64,000 nt of DNA from Chitinophagaceae bacterium (GTDB taxonomy: Bacteria; Bacteroidota; Bacteroidia; Chitinophagales; Chitinophagaceae): NCBI GenBank assembly GCA_947375185.1, contig CANCEU010000003.1, positions 1 through 64,000 on the forward strand. The letters are read 5' to 3'. The translations under genes and the position numbers were made by a program. Below the pieces are notes generated by a model. The model worked only from the letters and a program-made list of their open reading frames with translations, was not told where the DNA came from and did not search any database. Of the stretch, positions 44,085-53,117 are shown piece after piece. Positions within the stretch are counted from its first letter, which is position 1. The number at the start of each line of letters is the position of its first letter.

Positions 44085-46103
44085 ATGCAGTACTACTGTA
44101 ACTCATTAACTTCCTATCAGCGCTTTATTACAAGAACAGTAAAAGTGGGCAATCTTACTATTGGAGGAGGGAATCCAATACGTGTGCAAACAATGACTAC
44201 TACTGACACAATGGACACTGATGCAACGGTAGCGCAGGTAATTAAATGTATTGAAGCAGGTGCAGAGTTAGTTAGAATTACTGCCCCAAGTAAAAAAGAA
44301 GCAGACAATTTAGCAAATATAAAAGCAGCTTTAAGAGACAAAGGTTACGATACTCCACTGGTCGCGGATATTCATTTTACACCTAATGCTGCTGAAATTG
44401 CAGCTACCATTGTTGAAAAAGTAAGGGTGAATCCAGGAAATTATGTAGACAAGAAAAAATTTGAACAAATTGAATATACAGATGCGGAGTATATTGAGGA
44501 AATTGAGAGAATAAGAGAGCGCTTTACGCCACTTGTTTTAATTTGTAAAGCGAATGGAACTGCAATGCGTATTGGAACTAATCATGGTTCATTGAGTGAT
44601 CGAATCATGAGCAGGTATGGTGATACGGCGAATGGAATGGTAGAAAGCGCGATGGAGTTTTTAAGAATCGCGCGTAGCTTGGATTATCATCAGATTATTT
44701 TGAGTATGAAGTCCAGTAATCCTCAAGTAATGGTACATGCTTACCGTTTATTATTACAACAAATGCAAAATGAGTTTGGAGAATGTTATCCTTTGCATTT
44801 AGGGGTAACAGAAGCAGGAGATGGAGAGGATGGAAGAATTAAAAGTGCAATTGGAATCGGCACATTGTTGGAAGATGGAATTGGGGATACTATTAGAGTT
44901 AGTTTAACCGAGGATCCTGAGTTGGAAATTCCTGTTTGTCGTGATATTGTTAAAAGATATAATGGGCAAGCTGCTAACTTAAATAGTGCAAGCATTTTAC
45001 CGATTGATAAATTAACTTATAATCCTTTTGAATATAAAAGAAGAACCTCATCAACAGTATTGAATATTGGTGCGGGTCAAGTTCCGGTGGTAGTTGCAGA
45101 CTTAAGTCATTTGGAAGTGATATCAAGAGAATGCTTAATTGCAATTGGATATACGTATAACAGTGCTACGGACAAATGGAGCATTAGCGATGCTGCAGCA
45201 GACTATGTGTTTACAGGTACTAAATTAATTGACTTTGATTTGCCAGGCACTTTACGTATCATTTCATCTGATTTAGGATTATCATCCAATAATGAAAGCA
45301 CTAAGTATTTCCCAATATTTAATGGCGATGATTACTTATCAGCTCAACATAAAAATAGTGCACTCAATTTTGTAATGATTGACTGCTATAGTGTCTCTAC
45401 ACAAGTATCTGATGAACAATTATTACAAATTGCAAAAGACACTACTGTCGTTTTTTGTTTAAGTAGCCAATTACAGCATGCAATGCCTGCAGTGAGACGT
45501 ATGCTTGTAAAGTTTATGGAATTGGGAATTGATTCTCCAGTAATCTTAATGACAGATAGCAATAATAAAACAACCGATGAACATTTAATTCATTTTGCAA
45601 CGGAGACAGGTGCTTTATTGTTGGATGGAATGGGAGATGGGATATGCTTAAGTGTATCTGCGGATGTTTACAATGCTTCAGCTGGTAAAATGGCTAATTT
45701 GTCTGGCAGAAATTATAACAGTAATTCATCTGTTGAACAGTTTTTGAATGCTACTAGTTTTGGTATTTTGCAGGCAACTAGAACAAGAATTTCAAAAACA
45801 GAATATATCTCCTGTCCAAGCTGTGGACGTACGTTATTTGAGTTACAAGAAACGACCGCTAAAATTAGAAAAGTCACGAATCATTTAAAAGGATTGAAAA
45901 TAGCTATTATGGGTTGTATAGTGAATGGTCCGGGTGAAATGGCAGATGCCGATTTTGGATATGTTGGTAGTGGCGTTGGTAAAATCACACTATATAAGGG
46001 TAAAGAAGTAATGAAACGGAACATTGATAGTGAAGTAGCAGTTGACGAATTAATTCAATTATTAAAAGAAAATGATGCATGGATTGATCCAATGCAACAC
46101 TAA
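44085..46103 (+). CDS. ispG: 4-hydroxy-3-methylbut-2-en-1-yl diphosphate synthase (large form)
   Basis: A 672-residue IspG/GcpE of the MEP isoprenoid pathway. The N-terminal barrel reads RTVKVGNLTIGGGNPIRVQTMTTTDTMD and PLVADIHFTPNAAEIAA. An inserted domain of about 250 residues (roughly 290-550) is the extra domain of the long form known from plants, Chlamydia and Bacteroidota. The C-terminal [4Fe-4S] domain has SCPSCGRTLFELQ and IMGCIVNGPGEMADADFGYVGSG. It uses reduced ferredoxin or flavodoxin. A lysophospholipid acyltransferase follows after 9 bases. Confidence 0.95.
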   Translation: MQYYCNSLTSYQRFITRTVKVGNLTIGGGNPIRVQTMTTTDTMDTDATVAQVIKCIEAGAELVRITAPSKKEADNLANIKAALRDKGYDTPLVADIHFTPNAAEIAATIVEKVRVNPGNYVDKKKFEQIEYTDAEYIEEIERIRERFTPLVLICKANGTAMRIGTNHGSLSDRIMSRYGDTANGMVESAMEFLRIARSLDYHQIILSMKSSNPQVMVHAYRLLLQQMQNEFGECYPLHLGVTEAGDGEDGRIKSAIGIGTLLEDGIGDTIRVSLTEDPELEIPVCRDIVKRYNGQAANLNSASILPIDKLTYNPFEYKRRTSSTVLNIGAGQVPVVVADLSHLEVISRECLIAIGYTYNSATDKWSISDAAADYVFTGTKLIDFDLPGTLRIISSDLGLSSNNESTKYFPIFNGDDYLSAQHKNSALNFVMIDCYSVSTQVSDEQLLQIAKDTTVVFCLSSQLQHAMPAVRRMLVKFMELGIDSPVILMTDSNNKTTDEHLIHFATETGALLLDGMGDGICLSVSADVYNASAGKMANLSGRNYNSNSSVEQFLNATSFGILQATRTRISKTEYISCPSCGRTLFELQETTAKIRKVTNHLKGLKIAIMGCIVNGPGEMADADFGYVGSGVGKITLYKGKEVMKRNIDSEVAVDELIQLLKENDAWIDPMQH

Positions 46104-46112
46104 AGTTTGTTT

Positions 46113-47000
46113 ATGTATTTTGTTTTTTACAGTTTCTTTTATTTAATTTCTTTATTGCCTTGGCGTGTTTTGTATTTTATAAGTGACGGCGTTGCTTTTA
46201 TTTTACGAAGTGTAATTAAATATAGAGTAGGCGTAGTGGATTATAATTTAACTATTGCGTTTCCGGAAAAATCAATACAAGAAAGAAAAAAAATAGCAAA
46301 ACAATTCTATCAACAGTTTACAGATTCGTTTATAGAGACCATTAAAATATTGTCCATTTCAGATAAGACATTTGAAAAAAGATTTTCCTCCAACATTGAG
46401 GTATTAAATGACTTATACGAATCAGGCCAAAATATTCAATTTATGGCTGGACATTTTTTTAATTGGGAATTTGCCAATTGGGGAGTGGCTAAATATGGTA
46501 AGTGTCCGTTTTTGGCAGTCTACATGCCATTAAGCAATAAAGGCTTTAACAAATTAATTTATGACTTGCGTGCCAGGTATGGATCTGTTTTAATTCCAGC
46601 AACTAGCTTTAGAACCCAATTTGCAAAATATGTAGCGCAAGGGCAGTATGGACTTGCTTTAGCAGCGGATCAAAATCCTGGAAACGTATCTCAAGCATAT
46701 TGGGTGAATTTTTTTGGAAGACTTACCCCGTTTGTGAAAGGTCCGGAAAAAGGCGCTAAATTAAATAACACTGCACAAGTATTTGTACATTTTCACAGAA
46801 CAAAGCGAGGGTATTATCATTCCGAATATCAGATTATGACCACTCAGCCCAATCAATTTGAAGATGGTCAACTTACCTTGCAATATGTTAAATTGTTAGA
46901 AGATAAAATAAAATCGAATCCTTCTAATTATTTGTGGAGTCATCGTAGATGGAAATACACTTTTGATCCAATTGCGCACGAAAAATTGTTAGTAGAATAA
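46113..47000 (+). CDS. LpxL/HtrB-type lysophospholipid acyltransferase
   Basis: A 295-residue membrane-associated acyltransferase with one N-terminal membrane segment (YFVFYSFFYLISLLPWRVLYF). The catalytic HxxxxE box is GHFFNWEFANW (about residue 112), and AADQNPG and RTKRGYYHSEY are typical. The family adds secondary acyl chains to lipid A or aminolipids in Bacteroidota. The ATG at 46113 is chosen over a TTG two codons earlier. It lies 9 bases after ispG. Confidence 0.88.
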   Translation: MYFVFYSFFYLISLLPWRVLYFISDGVAFILRSVIKYRVGVVDYNLTIAFPEKSIQERKKIAKQFYQQFTDSFIETIKILSISDKTFEKRFSSNIEVLNDLYESGQNIQFMAGHFFNWEFANWGVAKYGKCPFLAVYMPLSNKGFNKLIYDLRARYGSVLIPATSFRTQFAKYVAQGQYGLALAADQNPGNVSQAYWVNFFGRLTPFVKGPEKGAKLNNTAQVFVHFHRTKRGYYHSEYQIMTTQPNQFEDGQLTLQYVKLLEDKIKSNPSNYLWSHRRWKYTFDPIAHEKLLVE

Positions 47001-47035
47001 TTCAATAACTAATATTTAGATAATTTCAGTAAAGG

Positions 47036-47725
47036 CTAGTCGGCTAGAAAACTATTCTTGGTGTCATCTGTCTTTGTGATAGTAGGCTTCTTGATTGTTT
47101 CAAAACTAAATTTATCCTTCAAAAACTGTACTGCCACCCATCCTTCATTGACGATTCTAATATTATGGATGCCTTGTTTTTTTAGCATACTTGCTGCCAA
47201 AGTATTTGTTGTGCCATCTTCGCTAATAATATAAATATTGAAATGCTCATCTAATTCAGACATACTTCCTGGATCCATAAATTCAGCCAAAGGCAAGGAG
47301 ACTGAATTTTTAATATGAGATTTATTAAATGCATCTTCCTCTCTAATATCTAATGGCATTAAAAATTCATCAAACGGAATGTCCATAGCAAGCTCATCTA
47401 CTTCTACATCAATTAGCATATCATGCCTTGCTCCAGTTGATTGCCAGGTTTCGTAACCTCCGTTTAAAAATCCTAAAACATTTGTAAATCCTGCTTCTGA
47501 AAAATAAGCCAAAGTTTCTTTTTCTAATGATGGATCTAAAATCAATATTAAAGGAGATGTTTTCTCAATCGCCCCCATCGCTACTGCATATTTTACAGTA
47601 GCGGGGGTGATATGTAATGAGTTTGGGATATGACTAGTCATCCATTGATCCTGAGGCCTAGTATCAATTAAAATATTATTAAGGTCTTCAAGCATAAGCT
47701 TGAATTGATCAATAGTTAATGCCAT
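47036..47725 (-). CDS. Tandem rhodanese-like protein without active-site cysteines
   Basis: A 229-residue soluble protein made of two rhodanese folds. Domain 1 (about 5-105) has LIDTRPQDQWMTSHIPNSLHI and GFLNGGYETW; domain 2 (about 110-200) has LDIREEDAFNKSHIKNSVSLPLAEF and VNEGW. The loops that should hold the catalytic cysteine read LILILDPSLEKETLAY and IYIISEDGTTNTLAA, and the whole protein has no cysteine. It cannot be a sulfurtransferase; it may be a sensing or binding module. It is 2 bases after an ArsR-type regulator gene, in operon. Confidence 0.8.
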   Translation of the reverse strand: MALTIDQFKLMLEDLNNILIDTRPQDQWMTSHIPNSLHITPATVKYAVAMGAIEKTSPLILILDPSLEKETLAYFSEAGFTNVLGFLNGGYETWQSTGARHDMLIDVEVDELAMDIPFDEFLMPLDIREEDAFNKSHIKNSVSLPLAEFMDPGSMSELDEHFNIYIISEDGTTNTLAASMLKKQGIHNIRIVNEGWVAVQFLKDKFSFETIKKPTITKTDDTKNSFLAD

Positions 47726-47727
47726 TC

Positions 47728-48063
47728 TTATCCAACTAATTGTTCAACAAATTGATTCACTTGCTCTAAACGGTCATAATCAACTGTGTAAAAAATGTAT
47801 TTTCCTTCTCTAGTAGTAACAACAATGCCAGCTCTTCTTAAAATAGCTAAATGTTGTGAAGCGACTGATTGTTCTAATCTTAGTTTTACGTAAATGTTTG
47901 TAACGGTCATTTTTTGTTGCTCGTCAATAAGCTTAACAATTTGCTGACGTAATTTGTGGTTTAAAGCTCTTAAAATCATTGCAGCTTTCTTGCTGTGTAG
48001 CAAATCCACTTTTACTGGCGATTTGCCATTTGATAATTGTAATTGAGGTAATGATTGGTTCAT
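47728..48063 (-). CDS. ArsR family transcriptional regulator
   Basis: A 111-residue winged-helix protein. The helix-turn-helix is MTVTNIYVKLRLEQSVASQHLAILRRAGIV, and the wing is VVTTREGKYIFYTVDYDRL. There is no cysteine anywhere, so the metal-thiolate sensing of many ArsR/SmtB proteins, and the sulfide sensing of the BigR/SqrR type, are excluded. It is followed within 2 bases by the rhodanese-like gene, which may be its partner. Target and signal are unknown. Confidence 0.88.
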   Translation of the reverse strand: MNQSLPQLQLSNGKSPVKVDLLHSKKAAMILRALNHKLRQQIVKLIDEQQKMTVTNIYVKLRLEQSVASQHLAILRRAGIVVTTREGKYIFYTVDYDRLEQVNQFVEQLVG

Positions 48064-48108
48064 GACAATAATAGTATTATTGGGGGGTTATGAATAAAAA
48101 TCTTATAA

Positions 48109-48116
48109 CAAAGCTA
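48109..48116 (-). promoter_or_regulatory. -7 element for the ArsR-rhodanese operon
   Basis: The minus strand reads TAGCTTTG (TAnnTTTG), 46 bases before the ATG at 48063. Confidence 0.42.
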
Positions 48117-48194
48117 CATTATATAATTTAAAAACTAATATATAATTATTTGCGATTTAAGGAATATGTGTTGAAATTTATCAAATAAATACCC

Positions 48195-48887
48195 TTAGAC
48201 TTTAGTGGAGGGAATTTGATAAAAATCTTTTAGGTAAGCCGGTTTACTATAGGCTATATCCTCAAAATCCTTGTTATTCCACTTTATTTTTGCAAGTTGA
48301 ATAAACGCTTCCATTTCGTAAGACGCTTCCATAAAATATATTTCCGATTGATCCGTAATGGTTCTAGATTTTATTGCCCCATTTCCAACGCATAACACTG
48401 GGCCGTTTTTTAAAAGGCTATTAAAATAATCAATATCTAAAATGATAGATTGTTCTGGAATAATTATGGAATTATCTGCCTTATAAATTGCGCCAAATAC
48501 TTCCATTCTCTTAGCGTCAATCATGCAAAATATTTGAATGATATCTCTTTGTTGAATCACTACAGGATGTGTGCTCGCTTGCTGAGCCAAAAGGGCCAAT
48601 GTAGAGATGCCGATTAATGGTTTACCAATTGCATAGGCAATGCCTTTTGCACTTGATAAGCCAACCCTTAAACCTGTATAACTACCAGGACCCATTGTTA
48701 CAGCTACTGCATCAATTTGATGAACGGTAATACCCGATTTTGAAAGTATTGCTGCAATTGCCACCTGAACAAAAGATGCATGTGTATTTGCCTGACTGTT
48801 TTGCTCCAAGGCAAGCAATTGGTTGTCCTTAGTAATGCCGATCATTGCATTTTCTCCAGCCGTGTCTATGTATAAAATAATTGCCAA
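48195..48887 (-). CDS. tsaB: tRNA threonylcarbamoyladenosine biosynthesis protein TsaB
   Basis: A 230-residue protein of the ASKHA fold. It supports TsaD in the t6A modification of tRNAs that read ANN codons. Seen: AIILYIDTAGENAMIGITKD at the N-terminus, AVTMGPGSYTGLRVGLSSAKGIAYA (about residues 62-86), and CMIDAKRMEVFGAIY. The start is uncertain: no ATG fits. A TTG at 48887 matches the family N-terminus and lies after a -7 element; a TTG seven codons upstream overlaps that element. Confidence 0.9.
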   Translation of the reverse strand: MAIILYIDTAGENAMIGITKDNQLLALEQNSQANTHASFVQVAIAAILSKSGITVHQIDAVAVTMGPGSYTGLRVGLSSAKGIAYAIGKPLIGISTLALLAQQASTHPVVIQQRDIIQIFCMIDAKRMEVFGAIYKADNSIIIPEQSIILDIDYFNSLLKNGPVLCVGNGAIKSRTITDQSEIYFMEASYEMEAFIQLAKIKWNNKDFEDIAYSKPAYLKDFYQIPSTKV

Positions 48888-48905
48888 TTTCCTATAATTG
48901 TTTTG

Positions 48906-48913
48906 CAAAAATA
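48906..48913 (-). promoter_or_regulatory. -7 element for tsaB
   Basis: The minus strand reads TATTTTTG (TAnnTTTG), 18 bases before the TTG start at 48887. It rules out the longer frame. Confidence 0.45.
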
Positions 48914-48963
48914 AGCCTGTATTTGCAAGAAAATTAAGAAATTGTGCTTCTAATTAAATTAAT

Positions 48964-49350
48964 ATGTCAAAACAAATCATTCAAACGGATAAAGTACCTG
49001 CTCCAATTGGACCTTATAGTCAAGCTGTGATAGCAAATGGGTTCTTATTTGCAAGTGGGCAAATTGCCTTTGATCCAGCTACAGGTGAATTGGTATTAGA
49101 TAGTATCCAATCCGAAACCAAGCAGGTTATGGAAAATATCAAAGCAATTTTAGAGGAAGCTAAAATTGGTTTTGAAAACATTGTAAAGACTAGTATTTTC
49201 TTAAGTGACATGCAGTTGTTTGCGCAGGTTAATGAAGTTTATGGGGGGTATTTTACTAGTAATTTCCCGGCAAGAGAAACTGTTGCAGTTAAAACACTTC
49301 CAAGAAATGTAAATGTCGAAATAAGTATTACTGCAGTAATTGCATTGTAA
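48964..49350 (+). CDS. ridA: RidA family deaminase
   Basis: A 128-residue trimeric enzyme that hydrolyses reactive enamines/imines formed by PLP enzymes. The family run is complete: APIGPYSQAVIANGFLFASGQIAFDPATGELV, then VKTSIFLSDMQLFAQVNEVYGGYF and the PARETVAVKTLPRNVNVEISITAVI ending, with the conserved Arg in PARETV. Its stop is adjacent to the stop of the convergent epimerase gene, with no base between. Confidence 0.93.
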   Translation: MSKQIIQTDKVPAPIGPYSQAVIANGFLFASGQIAFDPATGELVLDSIQSETKQVMENIKAILEEAKIGFENIVKTSIFLSDMQLFAQVNEVYGGYFTSNFPARETVAVKTLPRNVNVEISITAVIAL

Positions 49351-50289
49351 TTATTTATAAAATAATTGGTATTGTGTTTTCAATATCCAAACCGACTGGG
49401 GCTGCATAATGTGTAGCCCCATTTTATTATTTAAACAATCCGGCGCTGCACTTAAATTTTCAATCGCAATACTTTTTCTATTACTTGGGATATATAGTTG
49501 TAAATATGGGTAGTTTGAATCTGGCGTTACAACTAACTTAAAATTATTACTTTCTAAAGTAGTAGCCGGATTGCGCTTGTCTAATAAATATCCGTTGTCT
49601 AGTTCAATTGCAGCAATGCTTTTAGGAGATTCAAATTCATGGCAGGGCAATACATCACCTGTAGGTAATAGTGATTCATCGTAAACAAGTATTCCTTTAT
49701 TATAAAATTGAAGGGTACATTCATTTAAGGTTTCGTCTAGTTTGAAATAGGGATGCCATCCATCCATCATCGGGAAACTTTTGTGATCCTTATTCGTGAT
49801 GCTGGTTTCAACATACACTTTATTTTCTTTTTCAAAAATCCATTTGATAGTAACCGAATAGTTGAATGGAAAACCATTGTCAATTTGATTGTATTCATAG
49901 TTCAATGTTACCCATGCTTCGTTTTCGGTAGATACAGTTTCAACTATTTCAAAAATGGAATCATATAAAACTCCATGTAAAGCGTGTGCTCCTAAATAAA
50001 ATTTTTCAATAGTATAGGGTTTGGACTCATGTACGTATTTTCCATTTTGAAGCCGACAGGAAAAAGGATTCATTTTTCCACCTTTAAATCCGTTTGCTTC
50101 AAAATTTCCCCATCCCCCTTCAAAATTATTTCCGTCAATAATATCGAAACATCCTGCATCCGGAGTAAGTATCCAACTATTAAGCAGTCCCCCTTTTGTT
50201 GAAATATCAATATGTTCCTGCGTTAACTGGTTCTTAATGCGAATCAGCTTAAAGTCAGCAATTGCTTGAATATCTATTGAGAAAGACAT
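49351..50289 (-). CDS. Aldose 1-epimerase family protein
   Basis: A 312-residue beta-sandwich protein of the galactose mutarotase superfamily. Seen: NPFSCRLQNGKYVHE, AHALHGVLYDSIFE (catalytic His and Arg-like positions near residue 113), and DGWHPYFKLDE, the second catalytic His region. It interconverts sugar anomers; the sugar here is unknown. It lies between RidA (convergent, abutting) and a divergent small secreted protein. Confidence 0.86.
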   Translation of the reverse strand: MSFSIDIQAIADFKLIRIKNQLTQEHIDISTKGGLLNSWILTPDAGCFDIIDGNNFEGGWGNFEANGFKGGKMNPFSCRLQNGKYVHESKPYTIEKFYLGAHALHGVLYDSIFEIVETVSTENEAWVTLNYEYNQIDNGFPFNYSVTIKWIFEKENKVYVETSITNKDHKSFPMMDGWHPYFKLDETLNECTLQFYNKGILVYDESLLPTGDVLPCHEFESPKSIAAIELDNGYLLDKRNPATTLESNNFKLVVTPDSNYPYLQLYIPSNRKSIAIENLSAAPDCLNNKMGLHIMQPQSVWILKTQYQLFYK

Positions 50290-50326
50290 GATTAACTGTT
50301 TGAATCGTAATTTAAAACTAATCTAT

Positions 50327-50334
50327 TAACTTTG
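50327..50334 (+). promoter_or_regulatory. -7 element for the 50353 gene
   Basis: TAACTTTG (TAnnTTTG), 18 bases before the ATG at 50353. It shows that the TTG at 50332 is not the start. Confidence 0.48.
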
Positions 50335-50352
50335 ATATCAAATATAAAACGA

Positions 50353-50925
50353 ATGTACAAATTTTTTATAGCGGTTTGTTTATGCTTATCGATTAGCTCA
50401 TTTGCTCAAAAAATGAATAAGTATGATAGTACATTAAAAATTGGTAAAGCTGGTTTTAAGGTTACCTGTTTAAATCGTAAGCCAGAAACAAATATATTGA
50501 GTATTAAACCTGTTGGATTTAAAAATGAAGCAGGCGAAGTGTTGCGTGAAATTAGGGGTAGGGTATTGTCAGCTGAAGTGGATGATTTTAACCAAGATAA
50601 TTTCCCAGATTTGATTATTTATATCATTGATGTTTCGGGGAAAATAGTTCCTTTTACAATTAGCTCAAAGGAAAACGAATATATTCAACCGATACTATTT
50701 CCTGATATTACAAATGATATGGTATTAAGTAAAGGATATCGTGGTAAAGACGAATATAAATTAGTGGAGGGTATTTTATTTAGAAAATTCCCTATTTATG
50801 ATACGGATACTGCTATCAAGGAACCTACAAAAAAGGCAAGACAAATAATGTACAGAGTAGTAACTGGGGAAAGAGGTATGTTAAACTTTAAAGTGTTTAA
50901 AAATTTTGATTTAAATGTAGATTAA
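50353..50925 (+). CDS. Secreted protein of unknown function
   Basis: A 190-residue protein with a signal peptide (MYKFFIAVCLCLSISSFAQ). The mature part begins KMNKYDSTLKIGKAGFKVTCLNRKP and includes DDFNQDNFPDLIIYIIDVSG, which looks like an FG-GAP/VCBS-type calcium loop (DxNxDxxxD). No enzyme motif is visible. Its last four bases overlap the stop region of the convergent PorZ gene. I do not recognise the family. Confidence 0.62.
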   Translation: MYKFFIAVCLCLSISSFAQKMNKYDSTLKIGKAGFKVTCLNRKPETNILSIKPVGFKNEAGEVLREIRGRVLSAEVDDFNQDNFPDLIIYIIDVSGKIVPFTISSKENEYIQPILFPDITNDMVLSKGYRGKDEYKLVEGILFRKFPIYDTDTAIKEPTKKARQIMYRVVTGERGMLNFKVFKNFDLNVD

Positions 50926-53117
50926 TATCCGTCTGCAATTACAATTTTTCCCACCCCTTTTTCGCTTCCATTGAGGTCTCTTACAAACACCAAATAAATT
51001 CCGGTAGCCACTTTTTTGCCTTCATATGTTCGTGTGTTCCAAATAGCTTGGCCTCCCAAAGCATTGGTTTGGTATAAAAGCTTGCCATTTAAATCAGTAA
51101 TTTTTACAATGGCATTTTCTACCAATCCTTTAAATGCAACTAAACCGTTGAAATTAGGCGGAACGGGATTCGGAAAAATTTGTATGTTTTTTTGTGTTGT
51201 TGCCCCTTCAGTAGCAGTGCCTCTGTAACTTACCATTCCATTATTGGTATTAAAAAACACTTCACCTGTTTTTGGATCTATAATAATTTGTAATAAAGTA
51301 TCAGAGGTCAATGGACTATTTGATTTTGTGAAATGTTCTATTATATCAAGTCCATCTTCACTTAATAGCCAAGCGCCATTATTGGTTCCAATCCATTTTC
51401 GATTAGCCCCATCCACTGTAATGCAACGAACAATTTCTTTCTGAAATAAATAACCATTAAATCCATTATTATTCACTATTGGTAAATAGGCATTACAAGG
51501 CGAATTAGCAATATCTCCACAGTTAAAAATACCTATACCATTATCTGTTCCCACCCAAATGCTCCCTAATTTATCACTAGCAATACTTGTCACATGGGTG
51601 CTTGGTAAGTTTCCATTTGATTGTCCTGTAGATAATTGTTTCCAAATTTCAGTTCCATATATATCCTTGGATTGGTAAATGTAAATACCTTGATTATTTG
51701 GTGCAATTATCCAAGCCTGTTGTTGATTGCTGACAATAAATTTATCAAGTCCATTTTTATTAAAATTATCGGGGATATCAATTGTAATCCAATTGTTATT
51801 GGATTGACGAATAATTCCTTTTTGATCTTGTATGACCCAAATTGAACTATTTTGATCCCCACTAATTTCTTTGAAAGTTCCGATGAATGTATTTGGAATA
51901 ATTATTTCAGCTTGACTATTATTATTTATCACATGTGTTAAGTTGTGATCACTCGTAAACCAATAACTATCGTCTGCTTTTGAAATTGTACTTGCATGCA
52001 GTATGGGTAAATTTAAATTGCCCATTTGTCGATAGCTATTCCAACCAGAGCTATTAAAACTTGCGTATCCCGATATATTTCCAAATGGCGCAACTAAATT
52101 ATTTTCATTTATTGAAATTGTTCCATTAATGGATGCTTTTGTGCCCCCTAGGTTGGCAAATTGATAAGTATTTGAAGTGCTTTTTTTGTATACAAGACCT
52201 AAATTACTATCCGCAATCCAATAGGTGTTATTGTTATCTAAAAGTGTTTGCATAGGCGCATTTAAATAAGTACTATCTGTCATTAATGTGATAGTGTTAT
52301 CCTTATTTAATTGGGCTATTGCACCTTTATTAGAAGTGTATTGTATGTTAAGTATTAAATTATTAGCATTGCTATCTATGTGTTGAATAATACCATTGCG
52401 TATTTGAAAAATAGCTGTTGATAGGGGCAATTGAAAAATACTTGCCGAGGAATAGCCGTATATAATATTGTTTTTTTGGGTTAAATGATTAACTGTAAGT
52501 CCATCAAAGTTTGATAAATGCCCCCATTGATTGGGTTGTGTTCCATTTATGTATGGCGAAGCCCAAATACCCTTTTCGGTAGCTGCATAAATACTATCAT
52601 GGGCAATGGTTAAGGAGTAGGTAATAGTTGGCTGTTGAGTTGTGTTCGGAAACCATGTATCTTTTATTTCATGTTTGTTCAAATCAATTGTTACAATACC
52701 AAAATTGGTAGAGAGTAATGCTAAATTTTGATAAATAAAAATGGCATTAATTTTTTTATCTGCATATAAATTTGATAATTGAATAGCATTTATATTATAA
52801 ACTTGGTCACCCTTTAGCACATCAAGATTGCTATTGGAATAGCTTATTATCATTTGGGTTTGAATAGCATCCCATGTGATATTGGTTATGCCAATATCAG
52901 ACAAGCCAGTTGTTTTGTCTATCCAGTTTATAACTCCTTTATCATCTAATTTGGCAATTTGAAAAGGAGTATATGCATATGTAAAATCGCCTTTTATAAC
53001 ACCCATAACACTATGGTTGTCAAAGTGCCCTCTCCATTGACCAATTGTTCCTATTTTGTTTTGTGCATTACAAAAAACAAAAATAAAATAAAGCAGTATC
53101 GTTAACCAGGGTTTCAT
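50922..53117 (-). CDS. porZ: Type IX secretion system protein PorZ-like (beta-propeller, sorting tail)
   Basis: A 731-residue secreted protein with a signal peptide (MKPWLTILLYFIFVFCNAQ). Two beta-propellers of two-component-regulator type fill residues 25-640 (repeats such as SIWVGTDNGIGIF, KWIGTNNGAWLLSEDGL, EVFFNTNNGM). The end is a type IX sorting domain (IQIFPNPVPPNFNG...ATGIYLVFVRDLNG). This is the layout of PorZ, which takes part in delivering A-LPS to the T9SS attachment complex at the cell surface. Its start overlaps the upstream gene's stop (TAATG). No other T9SS core gene is in the window. Confidence 0.83.
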   Translation of the reverse strand: MKPWLTILLYFIFVFCNAQNKIGTIGQWRGHFDNHSVMGVIKGDFTYAYTPFQIAKLDDKGVINWIDKTTGLSDIGITNITWDAIQTQMIISYSNSNLDVLKGDQVYNINAIQLSNLYADKKINAIFIYQNLALLSTNFGIVTIDLNKHEIKDTWFPNTTQQPTITYSLTIAHDSIYAATEKGIWASPYINGTQPNQWGHLSNFDGLTVNHLTQKNNIIYGYSSASIFQLPLSTAIFQIRNGIIQHIDSNANNLILNIQYTSNKGAIAQLNKDNTITLMTDSTYLNAPMQTLLDNNNTYWIADSNLGLVYKKSTSNTYQFANLGGTKASINGTISINENNLVAPFGNISGYASFNSSGWNSYRQMGNLNLPILHASTISKADDSYWFTSDHNLTHVINNNSQAEIIIPNTFIGTFKEISGDQNSSIWVIQDQKGIIRQSNNNWITIDIPDNFNKNGLDKFIVSNQQQAWIIAPNNQGIYIYQSKDIYGTEIWKQLSTGQSNGNLPSTHVTSIASDKLGSIWVGTDNGIGIFNCGDIANSPCNAYLPIVNNNGFNGYLFQKEIVRCITVDGANRKWIGTNNGAWLLSEDGLDIIEHFTKSNSPLTSDTLLQIIIDPKTGEVFFNTNNGMVSYRGTATEGATTQKNIQIFPNPVPPNFNGLVAFKGLVENAIVKITDLNGKLLYQTNALGGQAIWNTRTYEGKKVATGIYLVFVRDLNGSEKGVGKIVIADGY

